The notes under the pieces were generated by a model. That model was not told where the DNA came from. It worked only from the letters and a program-made list of their open reading frames with translations, and searched no databases. A stretch of DNA of 64,000 nt, from the NCBI GenBank assembly GCA_002221725.1, contig NJFT01000005.1:62001-126000 (forward strand), given 5' to 3'. Numbering within the stretch: the first letter of the stretch is position 1; the number at the start of each line of letters is the position of its first letter. This document shows positions 10,681 to 21,980 of the stretch, in pieces. The translations under genes were made by a program, and so were the position numbers. This stretch comes from Scedosporium boydii. Its lineage: Eukaryota > Ascomycota > Sordariomycetes > Microascales > Microascaceae.

Positions 10681-13600
10681 TCGGAGCAACCTGAGAAAAG
10701 TTTATGAGTGGTTTTGTCCTTTTTTTAGATGACGGAGGATGGTTTTGGAGGTTGACGATAAACCGTCTTCGGCGGCGACGCTTAGTTTCGAGGAGTTTCT
10801 CTCCTCGCTTGATTGATTTCACCGCCGATTCCCCATATTGTTTGGCTCCTTTCTTTTTCTCTTTCTCTTCTTTTTCTTTCATTTCTTCTTCTCGCCCTTC
10901 TCATCCCGGTCTCGTTCTATTTTCGTCAACTCCTTTTTTTCCATTTAGGGGAAACTCACGGCAGGAGCCGAGTCAGATGAAAGACGAGTTGGGTCTCGAC
11001 CCAGAGATGGGTAACTGTGACTGCGGGTTTCATGTCTATACTTTTCTATGTTGGACCTCTTCATTTTTCCTATGTCGTTTATACCATTTTACAGCCCAGC
11101 ATAAGTCTGGTGGCGAGGAGGATAGGTTTAGAAACTTGCGAGGTATCTTGCACACTTATCAATGACACTTAATGATCTATATCATGTCCGTTCAGGAGGT
11201 AAAATAAGCTTGCCGAGTGAACCTAGGTATACCAGCCAAAACTGACCCGAAAATGTCCTCGGTTAAAGAGAGTTGGGTGAGAGTTCGAGGAGTAACTCCT
11301 ACTAGATCCTAGAGAAGGTTCTCTCAGGTTAAGAGAGCTGCTTCCTTCTTCTTATCGCCACCCACCCCCTTCAGACAGTCTTGCGGCAGAGATAAGAGGG
11401 GGACTAGCTGATCAAAAGGGAGATCCCCATGTAGGCAGTGGAGAGTCTATGATAGTGGTGGCGATTATACCTGTCAATACCAGTCCATGATTAAATGACA
11501 GACACACAACACACACAACTTACATCCCTAGTTCGACAAAACCCTTCTCTTGATGCGCCACGTTCCCTCGTACCGGCTTTTTCGGAATCTAGATCAAATG
11601 TAGGGGCGTCGAGACCCAGCAGGCAAGATAAAAAGGATTGTTGTCATAAGATAATCCCCATCTTCGAACCCACATCTAGTGGCAACTTGGGTCATGAACA
11701 ACTCAATTAACTAGTGACCCGGAGCAAGGGCTCGAATTTGCCTTTCCTAGAGCTATAGCGAATGCGATACATTGCCTTGCGCGCCGTTGATGAAAGGTTA
11801 TTCTTAATCCCTAAGGATGACCCTTTTAGCGTCCTTCTTAAGCATAACATTTATGAACGGCCCGCAACACAATTCTAGCCGGCCTCTCGGGCATAAGCCG
11901 GTATTCTAGAGATGGGGATGACGTTGTGCGACGCGGATAGGAAGTGGGTGGGCCACGCAGATTATCATCGGGGTTTCCGGGGTTTCTACAAGGCTGAAAT
12001 GACAAGCATGGAATTTACTTCGCATGACGCGTGAAACGGAAGAACGCGGCTCACTCTGCATTGTAACTGCTCTTGTGGCTCAAGTCGGCTTAAGATCTTA
12101 CTTCGTGGCTTTCCGTCTTGAGATTTGGGGGAACTTCCCGAGAGCTACTGCAGATGGATCTAGACCTAGGCCAAGGTCCAGGCTCCCAAAAGGACAACCG
12201 GAAAGAAGGGAGAGATCCTCCACTTGAAGCAGTCCGAGGTGGTGACGTGCAGCGCCAGGTATCAAGACACGAAGGCAAAGGCATAGAAGGCGGAGAAGGA
12301 GTGGATGATTCGTCAGATTGGCAATTTAAGATTCGAGATAGCTTGCTCCAAATAATTTCGATGATAACTTCGTTGACTTTCGGGGCTGTACTGAATAGGG
12401 CTAGACGAAGCGGTTAGTGCACTGGAGGGGCCTGGGCGGATGCACTACGAGGAAGGTCTAGAAACGCGGAGATATTCCTCGATGTCTCGTCCCTTCGGCC
12501 GGGTTCGTGGAGGATGGACGATGACTAAGCGGTGTTGGAACAACTGTCGAAGACTTGACAACTCATTGCTTGGACAGGAAGGAGCTTGTGACAATGACCA
12601 GCATTGTTGGAAGGTCTGTTCTGCGGTGTCTGAGGTAATACAATCTGTACAAAGTACTTCGTACCTTTGCAAACGACTTTACCAACTCAATTTGAGCACA
12701 TTTCGTAATAGTGCAGTGGGCACGAGTACGTACCTTTGCACCGGTGAGTGTTGACTTTGGCCATATTCGCTTCTGGGCTGATCCCCACCCAAAATCGTAC
12801 GATGACCGCCTTGCAACTTCCGGCCCAGGATTTTTCTCCAAGAACCACTCACAACCTGCGCTTCCGAAGGCGTTGTCCCCAGTCCAGCGACTCAGCGAGG
12901 ACACATCGCGACCTGCCATTGCCATCCGACCGCAGTCTGCAATCTGGGGAATCCAGTGTCCGAAAAATCCAATCCAGAAGGGATCCTCGATTTACATACA
13001 GCGTATTATCCGAGTCCCCCCTCTTCAGCTGAGCTTCGTCTCCAGGCCTAGTAATCATTTTTTTTTTTCTGTATCGGCAATTTGCCCACCACCACGATCC
13101 CGAGGTCGTCAGTGAAAACAGAAAGTGGCTTTTTTTTTTTTGTCGCAGGGCAAAAAAAAGAGGACAGACGGAAAACGGAAACACACAACAGGCGGAACGT
13201 CTTTTTCGGAACCACACGCACGCACACCCCCTGTTCGCGTTTTTCTTCCATCATACGACCTTGGATTGTTCCTTACGGCAATTTCTTCGCATTTTGCTCC
13301 TAATAGTCAGATAGCAATTCCTCTTTCGTTCGACTCTCGAGGTTCCTTCGCTTTGGGATTTGCCCACTCTCGGTCGCACGCCCCCCCTTCCAAGACACCG
13401 CCCCTCGTCCCATTGGGCCCCAGCTGTGCCATACTGGCCCATACGCTCCTCTTCTCATCCCTCAACCCGCGGGCATCTCGCATCGATTCCCTCGATATCG
13501 CCTCATTCTCGACATTAACTCCCATCCGCGGCAGTCCCCGCCCCACCTCGGTCTCCCCCCCCCAAGCTGAGACACTGCTTCTGCTGTGGCCTCCCTCCCC

Positions 13601-13813
13601 CTCCCCTCCCTCTCCCTCCCGCCGCGCATCCTCGCTCTGCGCGCCCGTCTCGACCGTTTTTGCCTCGTACCGCCTGCCTGCTTTTGCTGCTGAAACCCCG
13701 TTCACCTCCTTTCTGCCCTCCCACGGGCCTAATCTCCCGGTCCGCTTCCAGAACCATCCTTCCCTGTCGAGATCAGCCCATCTTCATAGGGAAGTGAGGC
13801 CGTCTCTGACAAT
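10681..13813. other. 3.1-kb intergenic region upstream of the SREBP-like gene
   Basis: No credible exon. 10681-11160 is presumably the 3' UTR of the membrane-protein gene. 11220-12000 reads like old, unique non-coding DNA, possibly a worn mobile element, and has a run of small inverted repeats (11288..11337). One exact GTACTTCGTAC lies at 12654..12664, and the 10-mer GTACCTTTGC occurs twice nearby (12661, 12727). 13000-13800 is the CT-rich promoter and leader of the bHLH gene. Confidence 0.5.
11288..11337. repeat. Cluster of four adjacent short inverted repeats
   Basis: Perfect arms in series: AGGAGT/ACTCCT (1-nt loop), CTAG/CTAG (3-nt loop), AGAGAA/TTCTCT (2-nt loop), CTCTC/GAGAG (7-nt loop), within 50 nt of non-coding DNA. 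Read directly; function unknown. Confidence 0.6.
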
Positions 13814-15220
13814 ATGACGAACCAAGACCCCAATACCATGTTCGGTCTGGAAGACACAAGCAGCCATGCTCCTTCCTCAGTCTTCAACAACGATAACAAC
13901 AGCACCAACAACAGCCTCCCCGATAGCGTCACACCCCAAGCGAACCCCCAACTTCCGCAAACAGAATCAAGAACTGCCGATCCTTCTACTAATAGTTCTT
14001 TCTCGAACGACGAATCGCGATCGTACTTTAGCACGAACCCTAATTGGCCGTTCGATCCCTCAACCGCTGCAGACCAAGCCTCCGGACAACTATTTCATAA
14101 CCCTTCTTGGGCCGTTAGTCAACAAGGCGTTGCCTCGGCCCCCATATTTCCAAATCCCATGACAGGTGGACAAAATCCTGGCCAAATAACCGCTCACGGC
14201 CAGACTAGGAATCCGAATGACGTTTTGAGCCTACCTCCTGGTTCGCTCGGCAACCTCACGCCCGCTCAACAAGAAGCCCTCCGAAACATAGCTATGCCAT
14301 CGCACATCCAGTTCCAGTCGACGAGCACCGATCAGCCGCTCGAGTCCCCCAACAGCCTGAGGCGCGGCGGGGCCTCGTCGCCCGAGAACGACGGCACGAG
14401 ACTACCGACGAGGAAGCGGAAGTCGTCGGCCGACGTCGACGAAGAAGAAGAAGAAGACGATGACGGCAATCAGCCCGTCAAGAAGACGGCGCACAACATG
14501 ATCGAGAAGAGGTATCGGACAAACCTGAATGACAAGATTGCTGCCCTTCGAGATAGCGTACCGAGCTTGCGCATCATGTCCAAGAGTGCGAGGGGCGAAG
14601 ATACGACAGAAGATCGAGAAGAACTACACGGCCTCACACCGGCCCACAAGCTTAACAAGGCTACGGTGAGTATTTCATCATCAAGATCAAGATCCAGTTA
14701 TATCGCGCATCTCTGAAGTATCCCTTCGCTAACAGGTGGGACACGAAACCCCGCAAAATAGGTCTTGAGCAAAGCAACCGAGTACATCCGACACTTGGAA
14801 AAGAGGAATAACCGTCTACTAGATGAGAACCATGCTATGCAACAACGAATAGCGGCTTTTGAGAAGCTGTTCATGGCGGGAGCGATGAACGGCGCCATTA
14901 GCCCTCTACAACAGCCGCCGCCGATGCAATACCCTCCGCAAGAGAACCAGCCTTTCATGCCCCCGCCGATCAACAACCAAAATACAACGGAGGCTTCTCC
15001 AGCGGGCATGATCCAGGTCCCCGAGGACATGAAGCGGATTCTCCAAGCGCAAATGAACGGACAGCCATATCCGGTACCGCAGCAGCCGTACAACCCGAAC
15101 CCGTCAATTGTGCGACAGCAGCAGATTCAACAAATGCAACAGATGCAGCAAAATCGGTGGCGGAATCAAGCACCTTATCTCGGAAAGCTCATGGTTGGGT
15201 CCCTTGCGGGGCTCATGTAG
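13814..15220 (+). CDS. SREBP-type bHLH transcription factor lacking the membrane half
   Basis: Exons 13814..14665 and 14762..15220, intron 14666..14761 (GTGAGT...GCTAACAGG...AATAG); 436 aa. The N-terminus is Ser/Asn/Gln-rich (activation-like), followed by an acidic and basic patch. The bHLH starts at His227 (HNMIEKRYR) and carries Tyr234 where other bHLH factors have Arg, the hallmark of sterol regulatory element-binding proteins. The loop is long, as in fungal SREBPs, and helix 2 runs into a leucine zipper in exon 2 ([20 protein letters not shown]). A Pro/Gln-rich stretch follows, and the protein ends at [12 protein letters not shown], a block that in full-length fungal SREBPs (from memory) precedes the first membrane segment. 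No membrane segment or DUF2014 region is seen downstream. Predicted role: control of sterol and low-oxygen genes, probably without proteolytic release. Confidence 0.85.
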
Positions 15221-17151
15221 AGAAATTCTTGCTAGCGCCCACCAAATTCTGGTGGGCATGGCATTCCGCGTGGGGATCGGCTACTCCCTATGATGCTTTC
15301 ATAGGAAGGATGCCGTCTCCGTGCATCTTTTCCACTCGTCGACTTGCATGTTGAGGCATAACACACCTTACACATTCAGGTATATTTATTTATTTTGTTA
15401 TTCTGGAATAGAGGGCAACCTCTTGACGAAGGAGGAAACACTCGGTTTTTCATTCTTCTCCGCTCTCATTAGAACTCGCACTCCGCTGCCAGACATTTCT
15501 GCGGCACCGAGCCATTGTCGAAGTGGATCCTAGGCAACCAACATTCGCATATTCGCATATCCGGGATTGCGGCTATACGTTTGATTGAAGGATCTCAACC
15601 ATTTTTATTATTTTTCCCGAAAAGCAAACGAAGTAACGCGTCATGACCACCCTGCGTTACACACAGCCGATATCGGTACCTCGCCTCGCGTTTCAACACG
15701 ATGGTCCCTTTTGAGTTCGTCCCCATTCGCTCGTCCGCGTCCGCTACGATTATCGCCGACGACTTGGCCGGCCCCGATGTAGCAGAATTCGATATGGCTC
15801 TGCTCGGGGTCTCTTAGCCTTTTGGACGACGTTGGGGTGCTGGACGGCTTACCTAGGGATGGATCCGCCTTTGAGCGGGCCACGGCCACCGCGGGCAGTT
15901 TGCCAGCCAGCCAGCACAAGAAAGCACAGCGCCGAACTCACTCACACTCTCTCCCGTACACGACTCCTAGCTTCGACTCTCGCCGCACCTCATTTTTCAT
16001 TTGTCTTGCGTCTGGGTGCGAGTAAAATCACACCACTCCATTCATTCCTATCTACGTTTACTAGAATCTTGAACCGTCTGGACTTTCTGGCGTTGGGGTT
16101 ATTATTCCATTTTGTACGGTCTCTTGAGCGCCTTCACTCTGATCATGTCCAATTGATACACACTTCTTTTTATTTTACTTTATTCCATTTTATTTCTCTT
16201 TTTTTTTTTCTTCTCCATATTCTTATTTCTTGAACTGAACTCTCAGAACTAGTGGCACACGTACGTACGGCTATTGATATATACTGCAACATCATTGCAT
16301 ACGGAGAGGAGCGGGCGTTGGCGTTGTTCATTCTCTATTTCTCTGTTAGTTTAGCGAGTTTGTGTTATTTCGGTACATCACTAAGAAGGGGGAGGGGAGC
16401 AAGGAATCTTGCGTGGAAAGAAGAAGAAGAGATGAGAACTAATCTTTTTTCCCTTATATTTTTTTCTTTTGTTTGGGTGGTTCGGTGGTGGAAAAAAATC
16501 CGTTAAGTTTTTGGGGACGGGTAGATTCGCTCCGCCGCTTCGACTTGCATGGTGTTTTTGAGAGTTATTTATGTCTTTATTATTATTAGATATTCTACTT
16601 TGTTAGATGCGCTTATAGGATATGATCGGATGTCGAAAACATCTCAAGGCGACCTTTGACGAAACCTGACCATGTCGAGTAACTCGTTTCTTTTCGTGTA
16701 GACACGTTGGATTGTGATGATCTTTGATTGCTAGTTCTGGATGGCGGGCTGAGGACGCGGGCCTCATTTGATCCTTGTAGGGCCTGTCTGTAAAGCGTCA
16801 GATCAATACCGGATTGAGAAGTCGTATCCCGTAATTGCAGCGTGGGCGACTGTCCCGACGGGACGGTTCTTTATCTTCGTCTGTCTGGGCAAGGCTGCGC
16901 ACATGAAGGCGAGAAGCACGAGGACACCAAAACTCAACGTCATCGTGGCGGGGTCTTCCAATTTCAGGCGCTATTTCAATTTTAACCACTACTCAATCGC
17001 GCTGGCGGGGTGCATTCAACGACTCAACACCAAAACTCAGAACAATCTTCACCACGTCTTACATCTCGATATCCTCCATACCGTCCACTTCATTTTCTTC
17101 GCCATTCCGAACTCACGAGAGAAAACAGGGGGCGAGAAGGAAAAAAAAGCC
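15221..17151. other. SREBP 3' UTR and VPS25 upstream region
   Basis: 1.9 kb with no credible gene. It is AT- and T-rich between 16150 and 16500. No exon encoding membrane segments or a DUF2014 region was found in either strand, which bears on the truncation of the bHLH gene. Confidence 0.55.
15237..15257 (+). promoter_or_regulatory. Hairpin just after the SREBP-like stop codon
   Basis: GCCCACCA and TGGTGGGC form a perfect 8-bp stem with a 5-nt loop (AATTC), starting 17 nt after the TAG. It may be a 3' UTR structure; no family is recognised. Confidence 0.5.
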
Positions 17152-17891
17152 ATGAGTCGGCCCACGGCGGGGGAAATCCCCCCTTTCATCTTCCCCCGCG
17201 AATACCACTTCCCACCCTTCTTCACCCGCCAAACCAACCTCACAACACACCACGCCCAGCTAACGAAATGGTCCTCCCTCATCCTCTCCTTCTGCCAACA
17301 CTACCGCATCCACCGCCTCTCCCTCTCCCAATTCACCACCACCACCGCTAACAACGCCGCCACATCTTCTTCCTCCCTAACTTCCTCGTCTTCGGCCGCC
17401 GCGCCACTCGAAACCCTCTTCCACAACCCGACCATAAACCGCCGCCTCAGCACGGCGGACATCAAGGACGTCATCGACTTCATGCGCAAGCAGGGTCGCG
17501 CCGAGTCGTACGCCCCCACCGGCACGAACGGCGACGGCGGGAAGGACGTCGTGTGGGTTTATTGGCGGACGCCAGAGGAGTGGGCGGAGATTGTGGAGAG
17601 GTGGGTGGATGAGACGGCGCAGAGGGGGGTGGTTTTGACGGTTTATGAGATTACGGAGGGGGAGACTTGTAGGGGGACGGGTAAGTCGTCTTTCTATTTT
17701 CTCTGGCTCTCTCCCCTTTCTTTTCCTGCGCATCTCTGAGGCGTGTTTCCTTTTGGTTTGCTAACGAGTGGAGTCTAGAGTTTTACGGGCTGGATCGGGA
17801 GTTGATGATCAAGGCTCTTCAGGTCCTCGTCAAGAGGGGCAGGGCGCAGATTTTTGGCCAGGAGGACTCGCAGGGTGTCAAGTTCTTCTGA
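17152..17891 (+). CDS. VPS25: ESCRT-II subunit Vps25
   Basis: Exons 17152..17680 and 17779..17891 with a 98-nt intron (GTAAGT, GCTAACG branch site, TCTAG); 213 aa. The start (MSRPTAGEIPPF) is followed by the family signature FPREYHFPPFFTRQ. The C-terminal winged helix contains YWRTPEEWAEIV and ends VKRGRAQIFGQEDSQGVKFF. Family knowledge: two Vps25 copies join Vps22 and Vps36 in ESCRT-II and recruit Vps20 (ESCRT-III) on endosomes for multivesicular-body sorting. A Ser/Ala/Thr-rich insertion (about residues 65-90) sits between the two winged helices and makes the protein slightly longer than usual. The frame is open upstream to 16768, but the conserved N-terminus fits the ATG at 17152. The gene is convergent with the BRCT gene. 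Confidence 0.95.
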
Positions 17892-18693
17892 GAGATAAGA
17901 CCCGAGCGAGGCTGGGTTGGCGTTTTGGGGTTTCTGTGTTCCTGTAGACAGACATATGGGCTTTTTAGACAAGATTCCCTTTTTATGAAACAAATATATA
18001 ATACTGCCCAAGTATTGAGAAGGTGACAAAAAAAAAGATGTGTTCAAGGCCTCCTTCGAACCAGCATACTCTGCAAATGAGGTTATGTGGTGCTGTAAAC
18101 AGCTCCACTCCGCGCTGCCTCATAACGCATGGTTGCTTAATTTGGCCAGGAGCCCTCACGGTTGCCCGATCGGACATGAGCTTCACCCCATAGGCACATA
18201 TATAAAGCATTCGCTGCCAGGTTGGTGCTTAATAATGAATGGATTTGATGGGGAAGGTGCTCAGGTCTCAGCACTTCCTTCACCACTTCCTTCCTTGTTT
18301 CCTAGTTTCTGCAGGCTCTCATCCATCAAATGTCCAGCACAGCTTGTTGATCTACATCTGGTGGGCAACAACAATGAAAGCTGCTGAGCCAGATTCTGTT
18401 CCTTTAGTATATAGAAAGGGGGTAACTTGGAACTCCACCCTCTCCCCCCTTCCAACACTCACTTACACCAGAACACAGTAACTTGATATCAAAGTTAAGA
18501 TGAGGGCTGGACTGGGCAATGCTTTGCTTTAGTCAACTACAAACATCAATCAATGTACCAAAACCCAATAGTTCCCTGAAACTCCCGCTAAAATCAAACC
18601 CACTCCGAGGTCCCAATTCCCAGGCATCCTCAGCTTCCTCCGTATAAGACCCAGGATGTTCCCAAAAACACACATACGCATACTATACACCAC
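17892..18693. other. Convergent intergenic region VPS25/BRCT gene
   Basis: 0.8 kb holding both 3' UTRs. No coding signal; no clear terminator hairpin. Confidence 0.55.
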
Positions 18694-21377
18694 CTACTTC
18701 TTCGACACGGCAAACTTCTCCTCATCATACGTCACCTCCTGCTTCATACAAACCTCCAACAACCAATCCGGCGAAACAATCCTCGCCTCCATATTCCCCT
18801 CCCTCGCCATCTTGCTAAACTTCGGATACAGCTCCCTCTCCGCGGGCGTATCCGACGTCAAGAGATACACCGGATCGGGCGCCGCCCCGCCGTCCTCCTC
18901 GCTCGTCGTCTTCTTGATCGTGTTGTGCTTGCCGTCGTACGTCTTCCAGATGGCGTGGCACGCTAGGGCGATGGTTTCGTACGTCTTGACGCCGTGCCGG
19001 ATGTGCGGTGTGCAGTAGATCGGCACGCCCCGGAGGAGCTTTCCCGCGTTGGCTCGGGCCCGCGCTACGGACGTCGATAGCTTCATCTTGTTGGCCCTTT
19101 CGCCTTCCTTGTCGACGAGGATGAAGTCATTGGGGTCAACGATCTCTTTGCTCGTGAGGACGTGGTCGATGAATTCGGTGGATATTACGGTCGCGCCGCG
19201 GACGAGGCCGCAGAGGAACTTGAGCGTTCGAAGAATTCGTGGTGCCACGAGGTATTGGCAGGCACTGTTCTCCGGCAGGATCCGGATACCGAGTTCGGCC
19301 AGTTTCACCTACCACGGCCATGTTAGTAACAGATATATGTGGAGCGGAGTGATCTAGAACTGGAACTTACCCTGTCCTTGTCCTCTTTCTTCGGCTCGTC
19401 GACCCATCGCGCGTAGCCCGTAATCGTAACCGTAATATTGTACGGCTTCTCGATCCTCCTCCTCTTCTTACTCGGCTTACCACCATCGGTCTCCACATCA
19501 GCCTCCTCCGCCTCAGCACCCTTGTCCGCTTTCTTTCCCTTCTTCTTTCCCTTCTCCTTCTCATCATCTCCCGCCATATCAAGCTGATCAGCCGCCCTCT
19601 TCCCACCCCACGGTCCCCGGCCATCCTTGCTATGCCTCTTCTTCTCCTTCTGATACTGCTCGATGTCGCTAGCAAGGAGCCTCAACGAAGCAGCCGCTTT
19701 GCTCTTCGCGCTCCGCCCGCCCGTCGACAGCAACGACTCGTCATTCTCCTTGCCCGACGCGACGTACTGCTTCTTAGGCGCCGGCGTCACAGGCTTCTCC
19801 ACCACCGCCTTCGTGGCTTCCTCCCGCCAGACCTTGACATCCTCGCGACCGATGACCACGCCCTCGGCGGGACCGTGGTCGTAGGCGTTCGCCTGGGCTG
19901 CCTCGAGGATAAGCCGTCTCCTCTTGGCAGAAGGCGGTAGATCCTCATCCTCCCCGGGGTAGTACTGTTCGCGCAGTCGCGCCTCGTCGAAGAAGGTCTG
20001 GCCGATGACTTCGCCGAGGTTCGTCCGCGAGGGGAAGTGCGTGTATTTTTTGTTGCTGCACGGCTGCACGGCGCACTTGGCGTAGCTCTCCTCGATCCAG
20101 AGGTGGTTCACCATGTTAATGCCCCAGTCGGCCGCGGCCTCACACTTCTCACTGTTGTCGCGCGCCGTGATGAGGTGTGTGTTCTCTGCTTTCATCGTCT
20201 TGGTGTATGTGGCTCCGGAAGCCTTGATGAGGTTCTCGAGGTATGTGCGAGCTTCACCTCCGTAGTTTGATAGGGTAATCTTAAACCCTTCGAAACCAGG
20301 GATGCCGTTCTTGGGGATTGGATAGTGAAGGAGGCGACGGAGGGGAGAGGACCACTGATCGGTGGTGATGAGGTGGTACAGCCAGGCCAAGTTCCCCACA
20401 TCCTTGCACAGCTTTGCCGCTCTAACGTAGTCCTCACCGTCTCTGTATTGGCAAATTAACATGTCGCAGTCCTCCACGTTTGCCGTCACCTCGCCACTAG
20501 AGGCGGTGATGACCTCCTCGATGATGCCTCGCAGACGGGAAGTTAGCGCCAGGTCGTCAGCCAGCATCACCGTCTTGTTCTTGAATACGCTCAGCGGGCC
20601 CCGAGCAGAATTCCGGGTTGACTGGGGAATATGACTGGGTCGGGCGCTAGACGCCCCCTCCATATGCTGGCTCGACGGAAGTTCAACAGAGTCATCCGGA
20701 TTAGCCCGAAGGATCTCCGCATCGGGCAGTAGATAAGGCCCCTCATCAATTCGCTTTCCGAGCTTAAAGCAATCGTCGAACCAATGAGGCAAAACAATCT
20801 TAGCCCTGTAGCCCCTCGCCTTCGCCTCAACACACGTAGGATGATCCGCCGAAAGCGCACAAATATGCGTCGTCAACCGCGTCACATCCGGCGAATCCAT
20901 ACCCCCCAAAGCAGCCGTCGCGCCGATGATGCTCTCCCTATCCGTAATCGGGAGCCCGGCGCAAGTGATGACGAGGGGAGCAAAGATCATGCGAGGATCG
21001 GGGGAGAAGGGGCGGATCTGGGCGAGGCGGCCCTTGGTGAGCGAAAGTTGTATCCAGGAGTGCGCCAAGACGGGGATCATCATGGCTTGGGCCTCTGTAT
21101 ATTGTGGGAAATCGATGGTGTTGGAGATGATGTGGGTGACTCTCTCGACGGGGATGGATCCGTTGAATCGGGGCTCGCAGACTTCTCCTCCATTACGCTT
21201 CACAATCGCGGCCACCTAGGAACAGCTCATGTTAGCAAAAACAAAGCGCGGTTCTGACATGGGATGGGGTCTCTATGTATGGGAGATCGGCCGTGCCTCA
21301 GCAATTTGCTTAGAAGTCAGTTCTGGGCTCGAAACGAAGGCAATCGAGCATTGCGAAAAGATCTGTTTGCTCCCCAT
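18694..21377 (-). CDS. brc1: Six-BRCT genome-stability protein, Brc1/Rtt107 type
   Basis: Exons 21377..21297, 21215..19371 and 19308..18694; 846 aa. BRCT repeats 1-2 cover about residues 4-200 (GSKQIFSQCSIAFVSS; VKRNGGEV; LVLPHW-type end WFDDCFKLGKRID); repeats 3-4 about 220-430 (WLYHLITT; NHLWIEESY). A basic-acidic linker with a nuclear-localisation-like KPSKKRRRIEK lies near residue 610, and a C-terminal BRCT pair at about 615-846 ends in the GMEARIVSPDWLLEVC block. Family knowledge: Brc1/Rtt107 binds phosphorylated histone H2A through the C-terminal pair and scaffolds Smc5/6 and Slx4 at damaged forks. Exon 1 (27 codons) joins exon 2 through an intron with a GC donor (21296..21216). The second intron (19370..19309) is GT-AG. 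Length and domain order match the family. Confidence 0.9.
21216..21296 (-). other. GC-AG intron in the Brc1-type gene
   Basis: 81 nt. Exon 1 ends GAG, the intron begins GCACGG, has branch site GCTAACATG and ends CCTAG. No GT donor between here and the in-frame TAG would preserve the conserved N-terminal BRCT reading SKQIAE|VAAIVKRNGG. Confidence 0.75.
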
Positions 21378-21980
21378 CGTGGGCAGGCTGAGTGCTTGGA
21401 GCACAGGACTAGGGGAGAACAATATGCGCTCAAGGAATTCCGGTATAATCAATCTAGACCAATTCTCTTCTAAAAAAGAATCGCTCGATGATCAGTTGAG
21501 GCTCGCAGGTAAGAAAAAAACCGCTATGTGATGGGTATCAAGGAAATAGGAATTAGACGCGTGAAGCAGTGGGACGTGATAGCTTCGACTCTAGGCTTCA
21601 ATAAGAGTGACACGCTGAAAACGCGAATCCCGCAGGCGGTCACTTGACATGTCAAGTACAGCCAACCAAAGTCCACTAAATTTTCGTACTTGGCCCCGTT
21701 AATTTTGTGAAATGTACCTATTTGGTGGGGCTCAAGAGGTCACGGTACCTTCATACGCGGTCAAGGCCACTCGCGTGTTGGTCCATTAAAATTCGCGACA
21801 AGAATTTGAATTGGTCCATCCGCAACTGGCGCCAGTTGACTTTCTCTCACTGAAGGAATTGAAGCCTTGAATGTCCCCTGAAATGATTGATATCTCTCCA
21901 AGAACATTCCGGTATCATGGTTCTTATTCTATTTTAACATTCCTTCTAGTTTATTCCGATCCGATCCTTTTAGAAGACGC
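21378..21980. other. Intergenic region between the Brc1-type gene and the lactonase gene
   Basis: 0.6 kb. Promoter of the Brc1-type gene and 3' end of the lactonase gene; nothing else seen. Confidence 0.55.

Noticed and set aside
9694..10689. 331-aa open frame antisense to the membrane-protein gene
   Set aside because: Gly/Arg-rich shadow of the Pro/Ser-rich sense frame.
11200..12000. Possible LTR-retrotransposon remnant
   Set aside because: No TG...CA ends, primer-binding site, second LTR or coding remnant could be seen.
13125..13817. 230-aa open frame just before the bHLH gene
   Set aside because: Pro/Ser-rich translation of a CT-rich leader; it overlaps the bHLH start in another frame.
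16768..17151. 128-residue upstream extension of the VPS25 frame
   Set aside because: The conserved Vps25 N-terminus begins at the ATG at 17152; the upstream part has no family match.
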